From CAZPNX01 sp964518765 (lineage in GTDB: Bacteria; Edwardsbacteria; AC1; EtOH8), in NCBI GenBank assembly GCA_964518765.1, contig CAZFJC010000015.1, positions 12,530-76,529 on the forward strand: a stretch of 64,000 nucleotides of DNA. Direction: 5' to 3'. This document shows, piece by piece, positions 16,018 through 24,303 of this stretch (positions are counted from its first letter, which is position 1; each line of letters begins with the position of its first letter). The notes beneath the pieces are model-generated. The model was not told the DNA's origin. It saw nothing but the letters and a program-made list of their open reading frames with translations, and searched no databases. Position numbers and translations under genes: made by a program.

Positions 16018-16734
16018 ATGGGCCATTTCCGGCGACGCAAGAGGAGAACGCTGAGGAGCCGCCTGGCGTCGCTGTCCCTGGCGGTGCTGGCGGCTCTGTT
16101 GCTGAGGGCCTTGGTGATCCAGGCCTACCGCATACCCTCCGGCTCTATGGAGGACACCCTACTGGCCGGGGACTATTTAGCGGCCTTCAAGCTGCCATAC
16201 GGGGTGCGGGAGCCCTTTAGCGGGAAAAAACTGTGGAAAGGCTTCCACCGGCCGAGACGGGGCGATATCCTCGTCTTCCGCTATCCGCTGGATGGCCGCG
16301 ATTTCATCAAGCGCTGCGTGGCCGTGGGCGGTGACACGGTGGTCGTCAAAAAAGGAGACCTCTATGTCAACGGGGCCAGGGAGAATCTGCCCCAGGCCGT
16401 CCATAAGGCAGCGGAGACCATAGAAACCTGGTCCGGCCGCGACCGGCTCTGGAACGCCTCTTACCAGAAAGCCTGGGAGGAGAGGCGCTTTCTGCAACTG
16501 GATTGGGTGCGCGATGACTTCGGACCGGTGGAGGTGCCTCCGGGCCAGCTGTTCATGATGGGCGACAACCGGGACAACTCCATGGACTCGCGCTTCTGGG
16601 GGCCGCTGGCCGAGGCCGAGGTCATAGGCCGGGCGGCCGTCATCTACTGGTCATGGGATCCCGAGGGCCAGGCTCCCCCCTGGCGTTTCTGGAGCCGGGT
16701 GCGGTGGGGCAGGATCGGACGAGCCATAAGATGA
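16018..16734 (+). CDS. lepB: Signal peptidase I (second of two)
   Basis: This 238-residue paralogue of the preceding protein carries Ser43 (PSGSMEDT), Lys98 (FIKRC) and box E MMGDNRDNSMDSRFWGPL, so it should be active. It has a strongly basic N-terminus (GHFRRRKRRTLRSR) followed by one membrane segment. It is translated in tandem with the first copy. The two differ mainly in the N-terminal region, as would fit different substrate preference or timing. Confidence 0.92.
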   Translation: MGHFRRRKRRTLRSRLASLSLAVLAALLLRALVIQAYRIPSGSMEDTLLAGDYLAAFKLPYGVREPFSGKKLWKGFHRPRRGDILVFRYPLDGRDFIKRCVAVGGDTVVVKKGDLYVNGARENLPQAVHKAAETIETWSGRDRLWNASYQKAWEERRFLQLDWVRDDFGPVEVPPGQLFMMGDNRDNSMDSRFWGPLAEAEVIGRAAVIYWSWDPEGQAPPWRFWSRVRWGRIGRAIR

Positions 16735-16787
16735 CCATCTATGGTTCTGGAAAATAGACTAATGACCTGAAAAAAAGCGAGGCCTAG

Positions 16788-17903
16788 GTGAACGAAATAA
16801 GTGTTGCCCCGGTGGAGTCGGCAAAGGACCTGGAGGCATTCATCCGGCTGCCGTGGGATATCTACGCCGGAATCCCTTCTTGGGTGCCACCGCTGGTGGG
16901 GGATCTGAAGAAGCACCTAGATCCGGCCAAAAATCCATTCTTCGAGCACGCTCGGGCCCGCTACTTCCTGGCCCGGCGTGGCGGCCGGCCGGCCGGGCGC
17001 ATCTCGGCCCACGTGGACGACAACCACAACCGTTTTCATGGCGAGCGGTGCGGCTTCTTCGGGTTCTTTGAGTCGATCGACGATCCGGCGGTCGCCGGCG
17101 CGCTATTGAAGTCGGCAGGGGAGTGGTTGAAGCTACAGGGGATGGAGATCATCCGCGGCCCGTTCAACTTCACTACCAACGATACCGCCGGACTGCTGGT
17201 GGACGCCTTCGACAGCCCGCCGGTGATCGAGATGACCTACAACCCACCCTACTATCCCAAATTGGTCGAGGGCTGCGGACTGTCCAAGGCCATGGACCTC
17301 TACGCCTACTTCTTCGACGTGGAGAGGATGGACCGGCGGCGCATCCGGATTCTGTCCGAGCGCATCGAGCGCAAGGGGATACGCTTCCGCCACCTAGACA
17401 TCAGGAGGTTCGAAGAGGAGGTCAGGATATTCAAAGAGGTCTACAACCGGGCCTGGGCCAAGAACTGGGGTTTCATCCCGCTGACCGAGAGGGAGATAGA
17501 CCATCTGGCCGCCAACTTCAAGTCCATCATCGAGCCTCGGTTCGTCATCTTCGCCTTCGATGGGGAGAGGCCGGTGGGGGCGCTCTGGGCCCTCCCTGAT
17601 TTCAACGTGCTGATAAAAAAATTCAACGGCAGGATGGGGCCGTGGCAGATACTCCAGTTCCTTCTGGGAAGGAGGAGGATAACCCACGGACGGGTGATGA
17701 CGGCTGGGGTCGTCCAGGAGTACCAGCACCGGGGCATCGAGGCCGGGCTGATCTCCCGGGTGTTCGAGAACGGTCTCTCCATGGGCTACAGGACGGGGGA
17801 GCTGTCCTGGGTGTTGGAGAACAACATCCCCATGATCAGGCTGGCCGAGGCGGTGGGGGCCAGGGTCTATAAGACATACAGGGTGTACGAGGCCAGGGTC
17901 TGA
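16788..17903 (+). CDS. GNAT-fold acyltransferase-like protein (YghO type)
   Basis: A 371-residue protein starting at GTG 16788. The N-terminal half has the pattern FYAGIPSWVPPL-like, then NNHNRFHGERCGFFGFFE and GPFNFTTNDTAG, which I associate with YghO-like N-acyltransferase-fold proteins. The C-terminal half includes a second GNAT-like module (GVVQEYQHRGIEAGLISRVFE, the acetyl-CoA pyrophosphate loop region). The acceptor is unknown. It is the last gene before a strong terminator. Confidence 0.65.
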   Translation: MNEISVAPVESAKDLEAFIRLPWDIYAGIPSWVPPLVGDLKKHLDPAKNPFFEHARARYFLARRGGRPAGRISAHVDDNHNRFHGERCGFFGFFESIDDPAVAGALLKSAGEWLKLQGMEIIRGPFNFTTNDTAGLLVDAFDSPPVIEMTYNPPYYPKLVEGCGLSKAMDLYAYFFDVERMDRRRIRILSERIERKGIRFRHLDIRRFEEEVRIFKEVYNRAWAKNWGFIPLTEREIDHLAANFKSIIEPRFVIFAFDGERPVGALWALPDFNVLIKKFNGRMGPWQILQFLLGRRRITHGRVMTAGVVQEYQHRGIEAGLISRVFENGLSMGYRTGELSWVLENNIPMIRLAEAVGARVYKTYRVYEARV

Positions 17904-17916
17904 CCATATACCATGA

Positions 17917-17954
17917 CGAACAGGGCCGGACTTAAGTCCGGCCCTGTTCGTTTT
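17917..17954 (+). terminator. Rho-independent terminator
   Basis: A perfect 34-bp palindrome (17917-17950; arms beginning CGAACAGGGCCGGACTT) is followed by TTTT. It lies between convergent genes and closes the transcription unit ending at 17903. Confidence 0.9.
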
Positions 17955-17964
17955 AGCTTCTTTG

Positions 17965-18843
17965 TCATGTTTGAATATTGGCGGGATTCCTCAAGAAGTG
18001 CGGATTCCAGATCTCGGCGATGAGGACGGCCAAAGCGGCCAGAACGAAGCCGGCCATGACGTCGACCACGTAGTGCAGGCGCAGGAAGACGGTGGCCAGG
18101 ATCAATAACACTCCGACTGGGAGCAGGAAGGTAAACAGTCTTTTATGATGGGCGTGGGCGTAGTAGAGGACGATCAACGTTATGCCGGTGTGGCCCGAGG
18201 GGAAGCAGTCGCGTTTGTTGAACTCGCCGGCGTTGAGCACGTCCAGGATCTGGTTGGCCCAAAGCCACCCCTTTACCGGGCCGGCCTGGGACCCGACCAG
18301 GGTGAAGCGGGGGCCGATGGCCGGCACCAGCAGGTAGCCGACGTAGGAGAGGAAGAAGCCTATGGTCACCGCCAGAAAAAGATGCTCCAGCTCGTGGTGC
18401 TTCTGGTCGAAATGAAGGACCAGGGCCAGCGCTATCGGCAGAAAGTAGTAGCTGGAATAGGCCAGGGCCAGCAGGTCGACCATCAGCGGATGGGTGATCC
18501 CCTCCAGCCAGACGGTGGGGTGGACGCCGAAGATGGAGCGGTCGATGCTTATCAGATAGGAGTCCAGGTCGGGCCGGATGTGGTGGGTGATGTAGCCCAG
18601 GCTCTGAAAGACCGGGAGGATGCCGGCGTATGGCGCCCAGCGCCGCAGCAGCTCGAATAACTTGAACGGCCAGCGGGTGTCCAGCAGCACTAAAAGAAAA
18701 TAGGATAAAAAAGTCAGGCCGTAGATGGTGAGGACCTGAGGCCATTGGGGAAGGCGCCGGATGTGGAGCACGGTTAGCAGGGAAAGGCCCAGCAGAAAGA
18801 AGAGATAGAGCCACTCAACCTTTTTGAATTTAACGGCGATCAT
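17965..18843 (-). CDS. PAP2-superfamily membrane phosphatase/phosphotransferase
   Basis: A 292-residue integral membrane protein with about six helices. Phosphatase motifs are CFPSGHTG (catalytic His) and LRLHYVVDV (second His and Asp), as in PAP2 and the inositol-phosphorylceramide-synthase-like AUR1 group. It should remove or transfer a lipid phosphate at the outer face of the inner membrane. ATG 18843 begins a sensible membrane protein; the longer open frame upstream is Arg/Pro-rich and not credible. Confidence 0.8.
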   Translation of the reverse strand: MIAVKFKKVEWLYLFFLLGLSLLTVLHIRRLPQWPQVLTIYGLTFLSYFLLVLLDTRWPFKLFELLRRWAPYAGILPVFQSLGYITHHIRPDLDSYLISIDRSIFGVHPTVWLEGITHPLMVDLLALAYSSYYFLPIALALVLHFDQKHHELEHLFLAVTIGFFLSYVGYLLVPAIGPRFTLVGSQAGPVKGWLWANQILDVLNAGEFNKRDCFPSGHTGITLIVLYYAHAHHKRLFTFLLPVGVLLILATVFLRLHYVVDVMAGFVLAALAVLIAEIWNPHFLRNPANIQT

Positions 18844-18937
18844 GCTGACATGATACCAAATCCGGCGTGATTCTTCAACCGAGCTGAAAGCCAGCCCACC
18901 TTCTCGCCGGCTTTCCGCCTTTTTGCCGAATGGAAAG

Positions 18938-18961
18938 GGCCCGACCCTAAAGGGCCGGGCC
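18938..18961 (-). terminator. Hairpin between C25 protease and PAP2 genes
   Basis: Read on the minus strand, a 10-bp stem (GGCCCGGCCC with GGGTCGGGCC, loop TTTA) lies 26 bp after the protease stop codon. The T-tract is weak, so it may be a pause or attenuator. Confidence 0.45.
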
Positions 18962-18986
18962 GATGCCTGTCCGGGAAACCATCTGA

Positions 18987-21593
18987 CTAGCGAATCAATA
19001 CTATGCGCCGAGGGGGCGCCGTACCCTGGCTCCCTACCTTGAGGTCTAGGAAATATACACCGGATGGACAGCGCTGGCCCCGGCCATTGCCGCCGTCCCA
19101 GAACAGGGTGTGGTATCCAGCTGGTAGGATGCCGGAGAGAAGGGTACAGACCTTCCGGCCGGTGACATCGTAGACGGAAAGCTCGGCCCGGCAATCATCT
19201 GGAAGCTCTAGGGATATGTTGACCAGGCGGGAGGCCGGATTGGGGAAGGCCTTGGCCAGGGCCGGGCGCGTCGGGGCCAGCACCCTTATGGTGTCTCGGA
19301 ACATCTCGGCGCCGGAACGCCTGCCGGCCAGGGCCACCACGCCGCCCCGGTCAGGCTTCAAGGTGAACTCGGCCCGGCCATCAATGCCAGTGACGGCTAC
19401 CAGTGACGGAACAGCATTGTTCAATGAAGCGTAAATCTCCAGCGAGCAGACCGGGGCATTGCCGGAATCTGGATCGGTCACCTCCAGCCGGATCTCGGTG
19501 GGCACGTTGACCACGATGGCTCGGCTGGAGAGGCTGACGTTCAGCTTGGCCATCACCAGAGCCAGGGAGAGGCAAGGCCGGTAGCCCTGGCGGGAGGCGG
19601 TGACCAGCAGGGTGTCGCCTATCGGCCTCGGCTCCAGAGACAGGGCCGCCAGGCCGTCCGGCCCGGTGAGGGCGGTCCGGTGCATTTGGGGCGAGGACCT
19701 GGACCAGACGCAGACCAGGGCCCGGTCCACCGGCAGGCCGGAGGCACTGTCGCGGACGGATACAGCCATGGTATCGGCTTGGGGGCGCACTATCTCGGGA
19801 TGTACCACCGACAGGCTTCCGGGAGGGCCGGTCCAGATGGGGAGCGAGGGATCGCCCAGCAGATGGTAGGCCTCGAAATAATACTGCTTCAGCGAAGTGG
19901 CGGTGTTGAGGTCGATCCAAAACAGGCCGTACTGGGTGTAGCGACCCGGCTCGGCCAACCGCAGACCGGGGCTGCCCGGTATGCTGTCGTAGATGGCGTC
20001 GAAATACCGGCGCTGCAGCCAGTCGTCCTCGTCCCAGTAGGTCAGGGGAATGGAGCCGAAGTAGTAGAGCCCGCCGCGCTCCGGTATCTTGGGCCAAGCC
20101 TCTCCGAAGCAGTCGCTGGCTTCGTATAAGAAATAGCCGCTGTTGCAGCAATGGCCGGAAACCAAAGCGGGCATTTGAAGATTCTGGGCCAGGGAGACGA
20201 CCTCGTCCACGGTGAAGCTTGAGTAGCCGCCGATGTTCCAGGCCACCGGGCTGCCGTGGGCGGTATAGACGGTCCAGGCCCGGCCCTGGTTCAGGCTTGC
20301 GACGATGCGGTCCTGCTCCTCGCCCGAGGCCATCACCAAGGTGTCCACCACCGAATAGCCCTCCCTTATCAGGATATCGTGGCAGTAGCGGTTGGTGGAG
20401 CGGCCCAGCCATTGGAAGGAGGCATCGTACCCGGCGACGAAAAGAGCCCTCCTGAGCCAGGCGGTGCCAGACGAGCCGAACTCACCCTTTTGGTAGGAGA
20501 TGATCTTGTCGACCGCGGCCTCGGCCTCGACCGGGGTCCTTACCGAGATGCGGCCCAGGAAGAGATCTGGCAGATAACCGACTCCGTCTAGCTCGGAATA
20601 ATAAAGATCGGTGGGGAAACCCCCGGAGGAGGCCTGGCCGGAGGCAGGCAGGGAGTCCATCCCTCCGGCATTGGGGTCCGATACCAAGATGACATAGGTG
20701 GCCGAGGGCTGCCTGGCCCTGATGGAATCCCTGATGGCCTGGGCCGACCAGCCGCCGGCGTCCGACAGCCGTACCTTGTAACCCAGCCTTTGCTTCCACT
20801 CCGCCAACCGCAAGGCCGCCGCCTGGAATGAGTGGCCATGGAAGATGTCGAAATATACATCGTTTGCCTTGGCGTATGGCTCAGTGTCAAACGCCGTGGA
20901 AGCCAGGCAAAGACGGCGGATCAATTGCTCCCACGCTGGCGATGGGCTTGGGCCTGTAGGGTCCGGGGCGAAGGCCGGATCGGCTCCTTTGAATACGACT
21001 GAGGCGGTCAAACTGGTGTAAAGGCGGATCCTGCCGGCAGACGGATTGTATTGAACTGGATAAAGCCTGATGGACACCAGGCGGTGCCCCCGAGCCGGGC
21101 CGGCGCGCGGTAAGGCGTCGTCGATTTCGCCTAAGGAACCGGGGAGGAAGATATCCCGGCCATACAGCTGTCTATCGGCTTTGAAAACGGGGACCAGACC
21201 GGGCAACTTGGGGACAGGATCCAATGCCGGCAGCACCGGTAGTTCGGCGGCGAACTCAACAAAGCTTCCCGGCTCCACCGAGATCTCAACTTTACAGCCC
21301 AGGGGGGCGTCGACCACCGCCGATAGGTATGGAAGCTGCGGCCCGCCCACCAGTCCGCTATGTCCGCAGCCAGGCAGGTCCAGGCGGATGAAGCCCTGGC
21401 CGGGCTGGCCGTAAAGGTCCGCGGCCTGCCTCAACTCCAGAGAACCGGACGGGACCTGGGCCGTGAGGACCAGCTCATGGCTATTTATCCAGCGAGCCTC
21501 CAGGCGGGGGGCCAGGTTAAAGGCCAGGGCTGGCAGGGCTGCCGAGGCCAGGGCAGCAGCCAACGGCATGAAAAATCGGGTCGTCTTCAACAT
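18987..21593 (-). CDS. Secreted gingipain-like cysteine protease (peptidase C25) with C-terminal sorting-type domain
   Basis: An 868-residue secreted protease. The signal peptide spans residues 1-24. A propeptide-like beta region (25-215) is followed by the caspase-like C25 domain (240-590) with catalytic His446 (TAHGSP) and Cys483 (GHCCNSGYF). Ig-like modules follow, then a final domain (about 785-868: FPNPASRLVNISLELP, YDVTGRKV, DGGNGRGQRCPSGVYFLDL) of the FlgD/type IX-secretion C-terminal type. It should cleave proteins at the cell surface. The same C-terminal domain occurs on four other products in this window. A good promoter lies immediately upstream (21605-21633), leaving almost no leader. 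Confidence 0.88.
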   Translation of the reverse strand: MLKTTRFFMPLAAALASAALPALAFNLAPRLEARWINSHELVLTAQVPSGSLELRQAADLYGQPGQGFIRLDLPGCGHSGLVGGPQLPYLSAVVDAPLGCKVEISVEPGSFVEFAAELPVLPALDPVPKLPGLVPVFKADRQLYGRDIFLPGSLGEIDDALPRAGPARGHRLVSIRLYPVQYNPSAGRIRLYTSLTASVVFKGADPAFAPDPTGPSPSPAWEQLIRRLCLASTAFDTEPYAKANDVYFDIFHGHSFQAAALRLAEWKQRLGYKVRLSDAGGWSAQAIRDSIRARQPSATYVILVSDPNAGGMDSLPASGQASSGGFPTDLYYSELDGVGYLPDLFLGRISVRTPVEAEAAVDKIISYQKGEFGSSGTAWLRRALFVAGYDASFQWLGRSTNRYCHDILIREGYSVVDTLVMASGEEQDRIVASLNQGRAWTVYTAHGSPVAWNIGGYSSFTVDEVVSLAQNLQMPALVSGHCCNSGYFLYEASDCFGEAWPKIPERGGLYYFGSIPLTYWDEDDWLQRRYFDAIYDSIPGSPGLRLAEPGRYTQYGLFWIDLNTATSLKQYYFEAYHLLGDPSLPIWTGPPGSLSVVHPEIVRPQADTMAVSVRDSASGLPVDRALVCVWSRSSPQMHRTALTGPDGLAALSLEPRPIGDTLLVTASRQGYRPCLSLALVMAKLNVSLSSRAIVVNVPTEIRLEVTDPDSGNAPVCSLEIYASLNNAVPSLVAVTGIDGRAEFTLKPDRGGVVALAGRRSGAEMFRDTIRVLAPTRPALAKAFPNPASRLVNISLELPDDCRAELSVYDVTGRKVCTLLSGILPAGYHTLFWDGGNGRGQRCPSGVYFLDLKVGSQGTAPPRRIVLIR

Positions 21594-21604
21594 CTAAGGG
21601 TTAA

Positions 21605-21633
21605 ATATAATACTAATTTGGCCTCTAAGTCAA
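21605..21633 (-). promoter_or_regulatory. Sigma70-type promoter of the C25 protease gene
   Basis: On the minus strand: TTGACT (21633-21628), 17-bp spacer, TTATAT (21610-21605). Transcription would begin about 5 bp before the ATG at 21593. Confidence 0.6.
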
Positions 21634-21694
21634 CCAGGCGGCAGAATTGCGTCAATGTCGGACGGGGCGTTGTATAAAAACGCGGCGGGCGGTG

Positions 21695-21723
21695 TTGCAA
21701 AGTCCGGAAAAGTGTGGTAAACT
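21695..21723 (+). promoter_or_regulatory. Sigma70-type promoter of the prolyl isomerase operon
   Basis: TTGCAA (21695-21700), 17-bp spacer, TAAACT (21718-21723). AAGGAGG at 21744-21750 and the ATG at 21755 follow. Confidence 0.55.
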
Positions 21724-21754
21724 GATAAGATACGCAATCAAACAAGGAGGCTCT

Positions 21755-23419
21755 ATGTTCCAGAGAGGAGCGATGACCGTCATCCTGATAACGGTCGTGA
21801 CGGCTTCAGGGTTTTTCTCGTGCGGCCGCCGTGACCAGGTGCTGGCCCGGGTCGGCGATCAGGAGATCACCCTGTCTGAGTTCGAGGACGTCTACCGTCC
21901 CATGCCGGGCCTGATCGACTCGGCCGCGCTGCAGGAGAACAAGGCGAAGTATCTCGATCAGATGGTGGAGCAGCATCTGTTGGTGTTAGCCGCCCTGGAG
22001 AGGGGAGCCGCCAAGGATACCCAACTGGCCGAGAGGTTCGAGGAGATGAAGAAGAACGTCCTACTGGGCCAGCTTTATAAAATTGAGATCCTGGACAAGG
22101 CGAAACCAACCGAGTCCGAGATCCGTAGTTTCCATAAAAGGCTAGGCACCGAAATCAAAGCCAGCCACATACTGGTGAAGACCAAGACCGAGGCCAGAGA
22201 GGCGGCGGCCAAGCTCAAATCAGGAGCCTCCTTCGAAGATCTGGCCAGGCAGATCTCCCAGGACCCGGGATCGGCCCCCCAGGGAGGATCGTTGGGATGG
22301 TTCGGCTGGGGCCGGATGGTGGACGAGTTTCAGCGGGCGGCCTTCGCCCTCAAGCCGGGACAGATCAGCGACCCGGTGGAAACCGGATTCGGCTTTCATA
22401 TCATCCGGCTGGATTCGACCAGGAACGTCGAGGTCCAGCCTCTGGATCAGATGCGGGAGAGGATTGTCCAGCAGCTTTCGGCCTCTAAGCCGAGGGAGCT
22501 GACCACCAAGTATCTGAATGCCCTCAAAAAGCAGGCCGGGATTAAAATTCAGGAAAAAACCCTGGCCTCCATTGCCGCCAAGCAGCAGCCGGCCGTCTCC
22601 GGCATGCCGCCGTCCCTGCCCCAGCTTTCTCCCGAGGAGCTGAAGATGGTGCTGGTCAAGTTCAACGGCGGCTCCTGGACGGTGGGTCAGTTTTTCGACC
22701 AGGCCCGGAAGCTGATGAACGGGATGGTGGACCTGAACAACCGTGCCATGTTCGACAAGCAGATCGAGGCCCTGCTGAGCAACGAGTTCCTTCTGAAGCG
22801 GGCCAAAGCCCGGGGCCTCGACCGTCAGCCCCAGGTCAAGAGGCAGATGGAGAGGGCCTGGCACGACCTTCTGGCCGGCTCGGTCTACCGGGAGGAGATT
22901 CCCCCCAAGACCGAGGTGACCGAGGACGAGGCCAGGGCCTACTATCGAAAGAACACCAAAGAGTTCTACCAGTCGCCCCGGGCCCTGATCCACATCATCG
23001 TGGTGAAGACCAGGCCCGAGGCCGACGAGGTCTACAGCCTGTTGGCCAGCGGGGCCGACTTCGCCAACCTGGCCAGGGAGAGGTCCATCGATTGGACCAA
23101 AAGCACCGGCGGGGCCCTGCAGATGACGAATCCCAAGGACCCGGACAACCCCGAGGCGGCCGCCAGGGCCTTCTCCATGCCGCTGAACCAGGTTTCCAGG
23201 CCCTTCGCCTGCCGCGACGGATACGCGGTGATGAAGGTGAGCCAGAGGGAGCCCGGTGTCCAGAGGACCTACGACCAGGTGCGTAACGAGATATTTTCCA
23301 GCCTACGGCAAGGCAAAGAGGAGGCGGCTTTCCAGGAGCTGATAGCCGGGCTGAGACAGAAATACACGGTCACCGTGGATCAGGCTTTGCTGGCCAAGGC
23401 CGGCAGCCAGAAACGCTAG
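21755..23419 (+). CDS. Lipoprotein peptidyl-prolyl isomerase with two parvulin domains
   Basis: A 554-residue lipoprotein (lipobox FFSC after MFQRGAMTVILITVVTASG). A SurA-N-like helical region is followed by a first parvulin domain (ASHILVKTKTEAR...GGSLGWFGWGRMVDEFQRAAF). A second helical segment and a second, more divergent parvulin domain (LIHIIVVKTRPEADE...GGALQMT) follow. It should assist folding of outer-membrane or secreted proteins in the periplasm. The start is fixed by AAGGAGG four bases upstream. It is first of three consecutive isomerase genes. Confidence 0.88.
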   Translation: MFQRGAMTVILITVVTASGFFSCGRRDQVLARVGDQEITLSEFEDVYRPMPGLIDSAALQENKAKYLDQMVEQHLLVLAALERGAAKDTQLAERFEEMKKNVLLGQLYKIEILDKAKPTESEIRSFHKRLGTEIKASHILVKTKTEAREAAAKLKSGASFEDLARQISQDPGSAPQGGSLGWFGWGRMVDEFQRAAFALKPGQISDPVETGFGFHIIRLDSTRNVEVQPLDQMRERIVQQLSASKPRELTTKYLNALKKQAGIKIQEKTLASIAAKQQPAVSGMPPSLPQLSPEELKMVLVKFNGGSWTVGQFFDQARKLMNGMVDLNNRAMFDKQIEALLSNEFLLKRAKARGLDRQPQVKRQMERAWHDLLAGSVYREEIPPKTEVTEDEARAYYRKNTKEFYQSPRALIHIIVVKTRPEADEVYSLLASGADFANLARERSIDWTKSTGGALQMTNPKDPDNPEAAARAFSMPLNQVSRPFACRDGYAVMKVSQREPGVQRTYDQVRNEIFSSLRQGKEEAAFQELIAGLRQKYTVTVDQALLAKAGSQKR

Positions 23420-23432
23420 CCGGGAGAGGGCC

Positions 23433-24251
23433 ATGAAGAAGCTTACCACCGTCATCCTGATAACAATTGCCGCTATCGGCTGCCGCCAGAAGGCCGACGA
23501 AAGCCAGGTGGTGGCCAGGGTCAACCAGGCGGTGCTCACCCGACAGGAATTTCAGGAGGCTATTCCCCAGGGCTTGGCCGGGATCTCGGAACAGGGAAAG
23601 GAGGAGTTACTGCGCCAGTGGATAAACGGCGAACTCTTCTACCAAGAGGCCAGAAGGCAGGGGCTACACCGGGACCCCAAGGTAGCCAAGCAGATAAAGG
23701 ATATCGAGCGCGACTTTCTGGCCAACCAGCTGATGATGCGCGAGGTCTACGAGAAGAACGCGGTGGGCGAGGCCGAGGCCCGGGCCTATTTCGAGCAACA
23801 CCAGGAGGAGTACCAGAACGAATTGCGCCTGTCCCAAATACTGTTGCCGGGCAAGGAGGAGGCCGATCAGATCCGGAGCAAGCTGGAGCAGGGGGCCGAC
23901 TTCGCCAAGCTGGCCCGGGAGGTATCCAGCGATTCGCTGACGCGGGTCAGGGGTGGCGACCTGCCTGCCTACCTGCGCCGCGGCAGCGGCTATTTCCCTC
24001 TGGACTTCGAGGAGGCGGTTTTCTCCCTCAAGCCCGGCGGCATCAGCCAGCCCATCAGGCACCGGGACGGATACCTGATAATCAAGGTCACCGAGAGGCG
24101 GCCGACACTGGAGAAGGTGAAATACGAGGATGTCCAGGAGGCCCTGGTATCAGTGCTGAGCATGGACCGCAAGAAGAAGGCCTACGAACAGCTGGTGGAA
24201 AGGCTGCGGGCCGGAGCCAAGGTGGAATCCCATCCGGAGAGGCTGAAGTAA
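23433..24251 (+). CDS. Lipoprotein peptidyl-prolyl isomerase with one parvulin domain
   Basis: A 272-residue lipoprotein (MKKLTTVILITIAAIGC) with an N-terminal SurA-like helical domain. One parvulin domain follows (LSQILLPGKEEADQIRSKL, then GGDLPAYLRRGSGYFPLDFEEAVFSL, closing with DGYLIIKVTERR). It starts 13 bp after the previous stop with GGGAGAGGG as RBS. Architecture is like PrsA of Gram-positives but in a Gram-negative context. It presumably acts with its two neighbours in envelope protein folding. Confidence 0.87.
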   Translation: MKKLTTVILITIAAIGCRQKADESQVVARVNQAVLTRQEFQEAIPQGLAGISEQGKEELLRQWINGELFYQEARRQGLHRDPKVAKQIKDIERDFLANQLMMREVYEKNAVGEAEARAYFEQHQEEYQNELRLSQILLPGKEEADQIRSKLEQGADFAKLAREVSSDSLTRVRGGDLPAYLRRGSGYFPLDFEEAVFSLKPGGISQPIRHRDGYLIIKVTERRPTLEKVKYEDVQEALVSVLSMDRKKKAYEQLVERLRAGAKVESHPERLK

Positions 24252-24303
24252 ACCCATTCCGCGAAATCCGCGGGCGCATGACCGAAAGTTGTTGGGGAGG
24301 ATT

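Noticed and set aside
18844..19194. N-terminal extension of the PAP2 protein
   Set aside because: The upstream frame is Arg/Pro-rich, overlaps the C25 gene and lacks a start signal; ATG 18843 begins the membrane protein.
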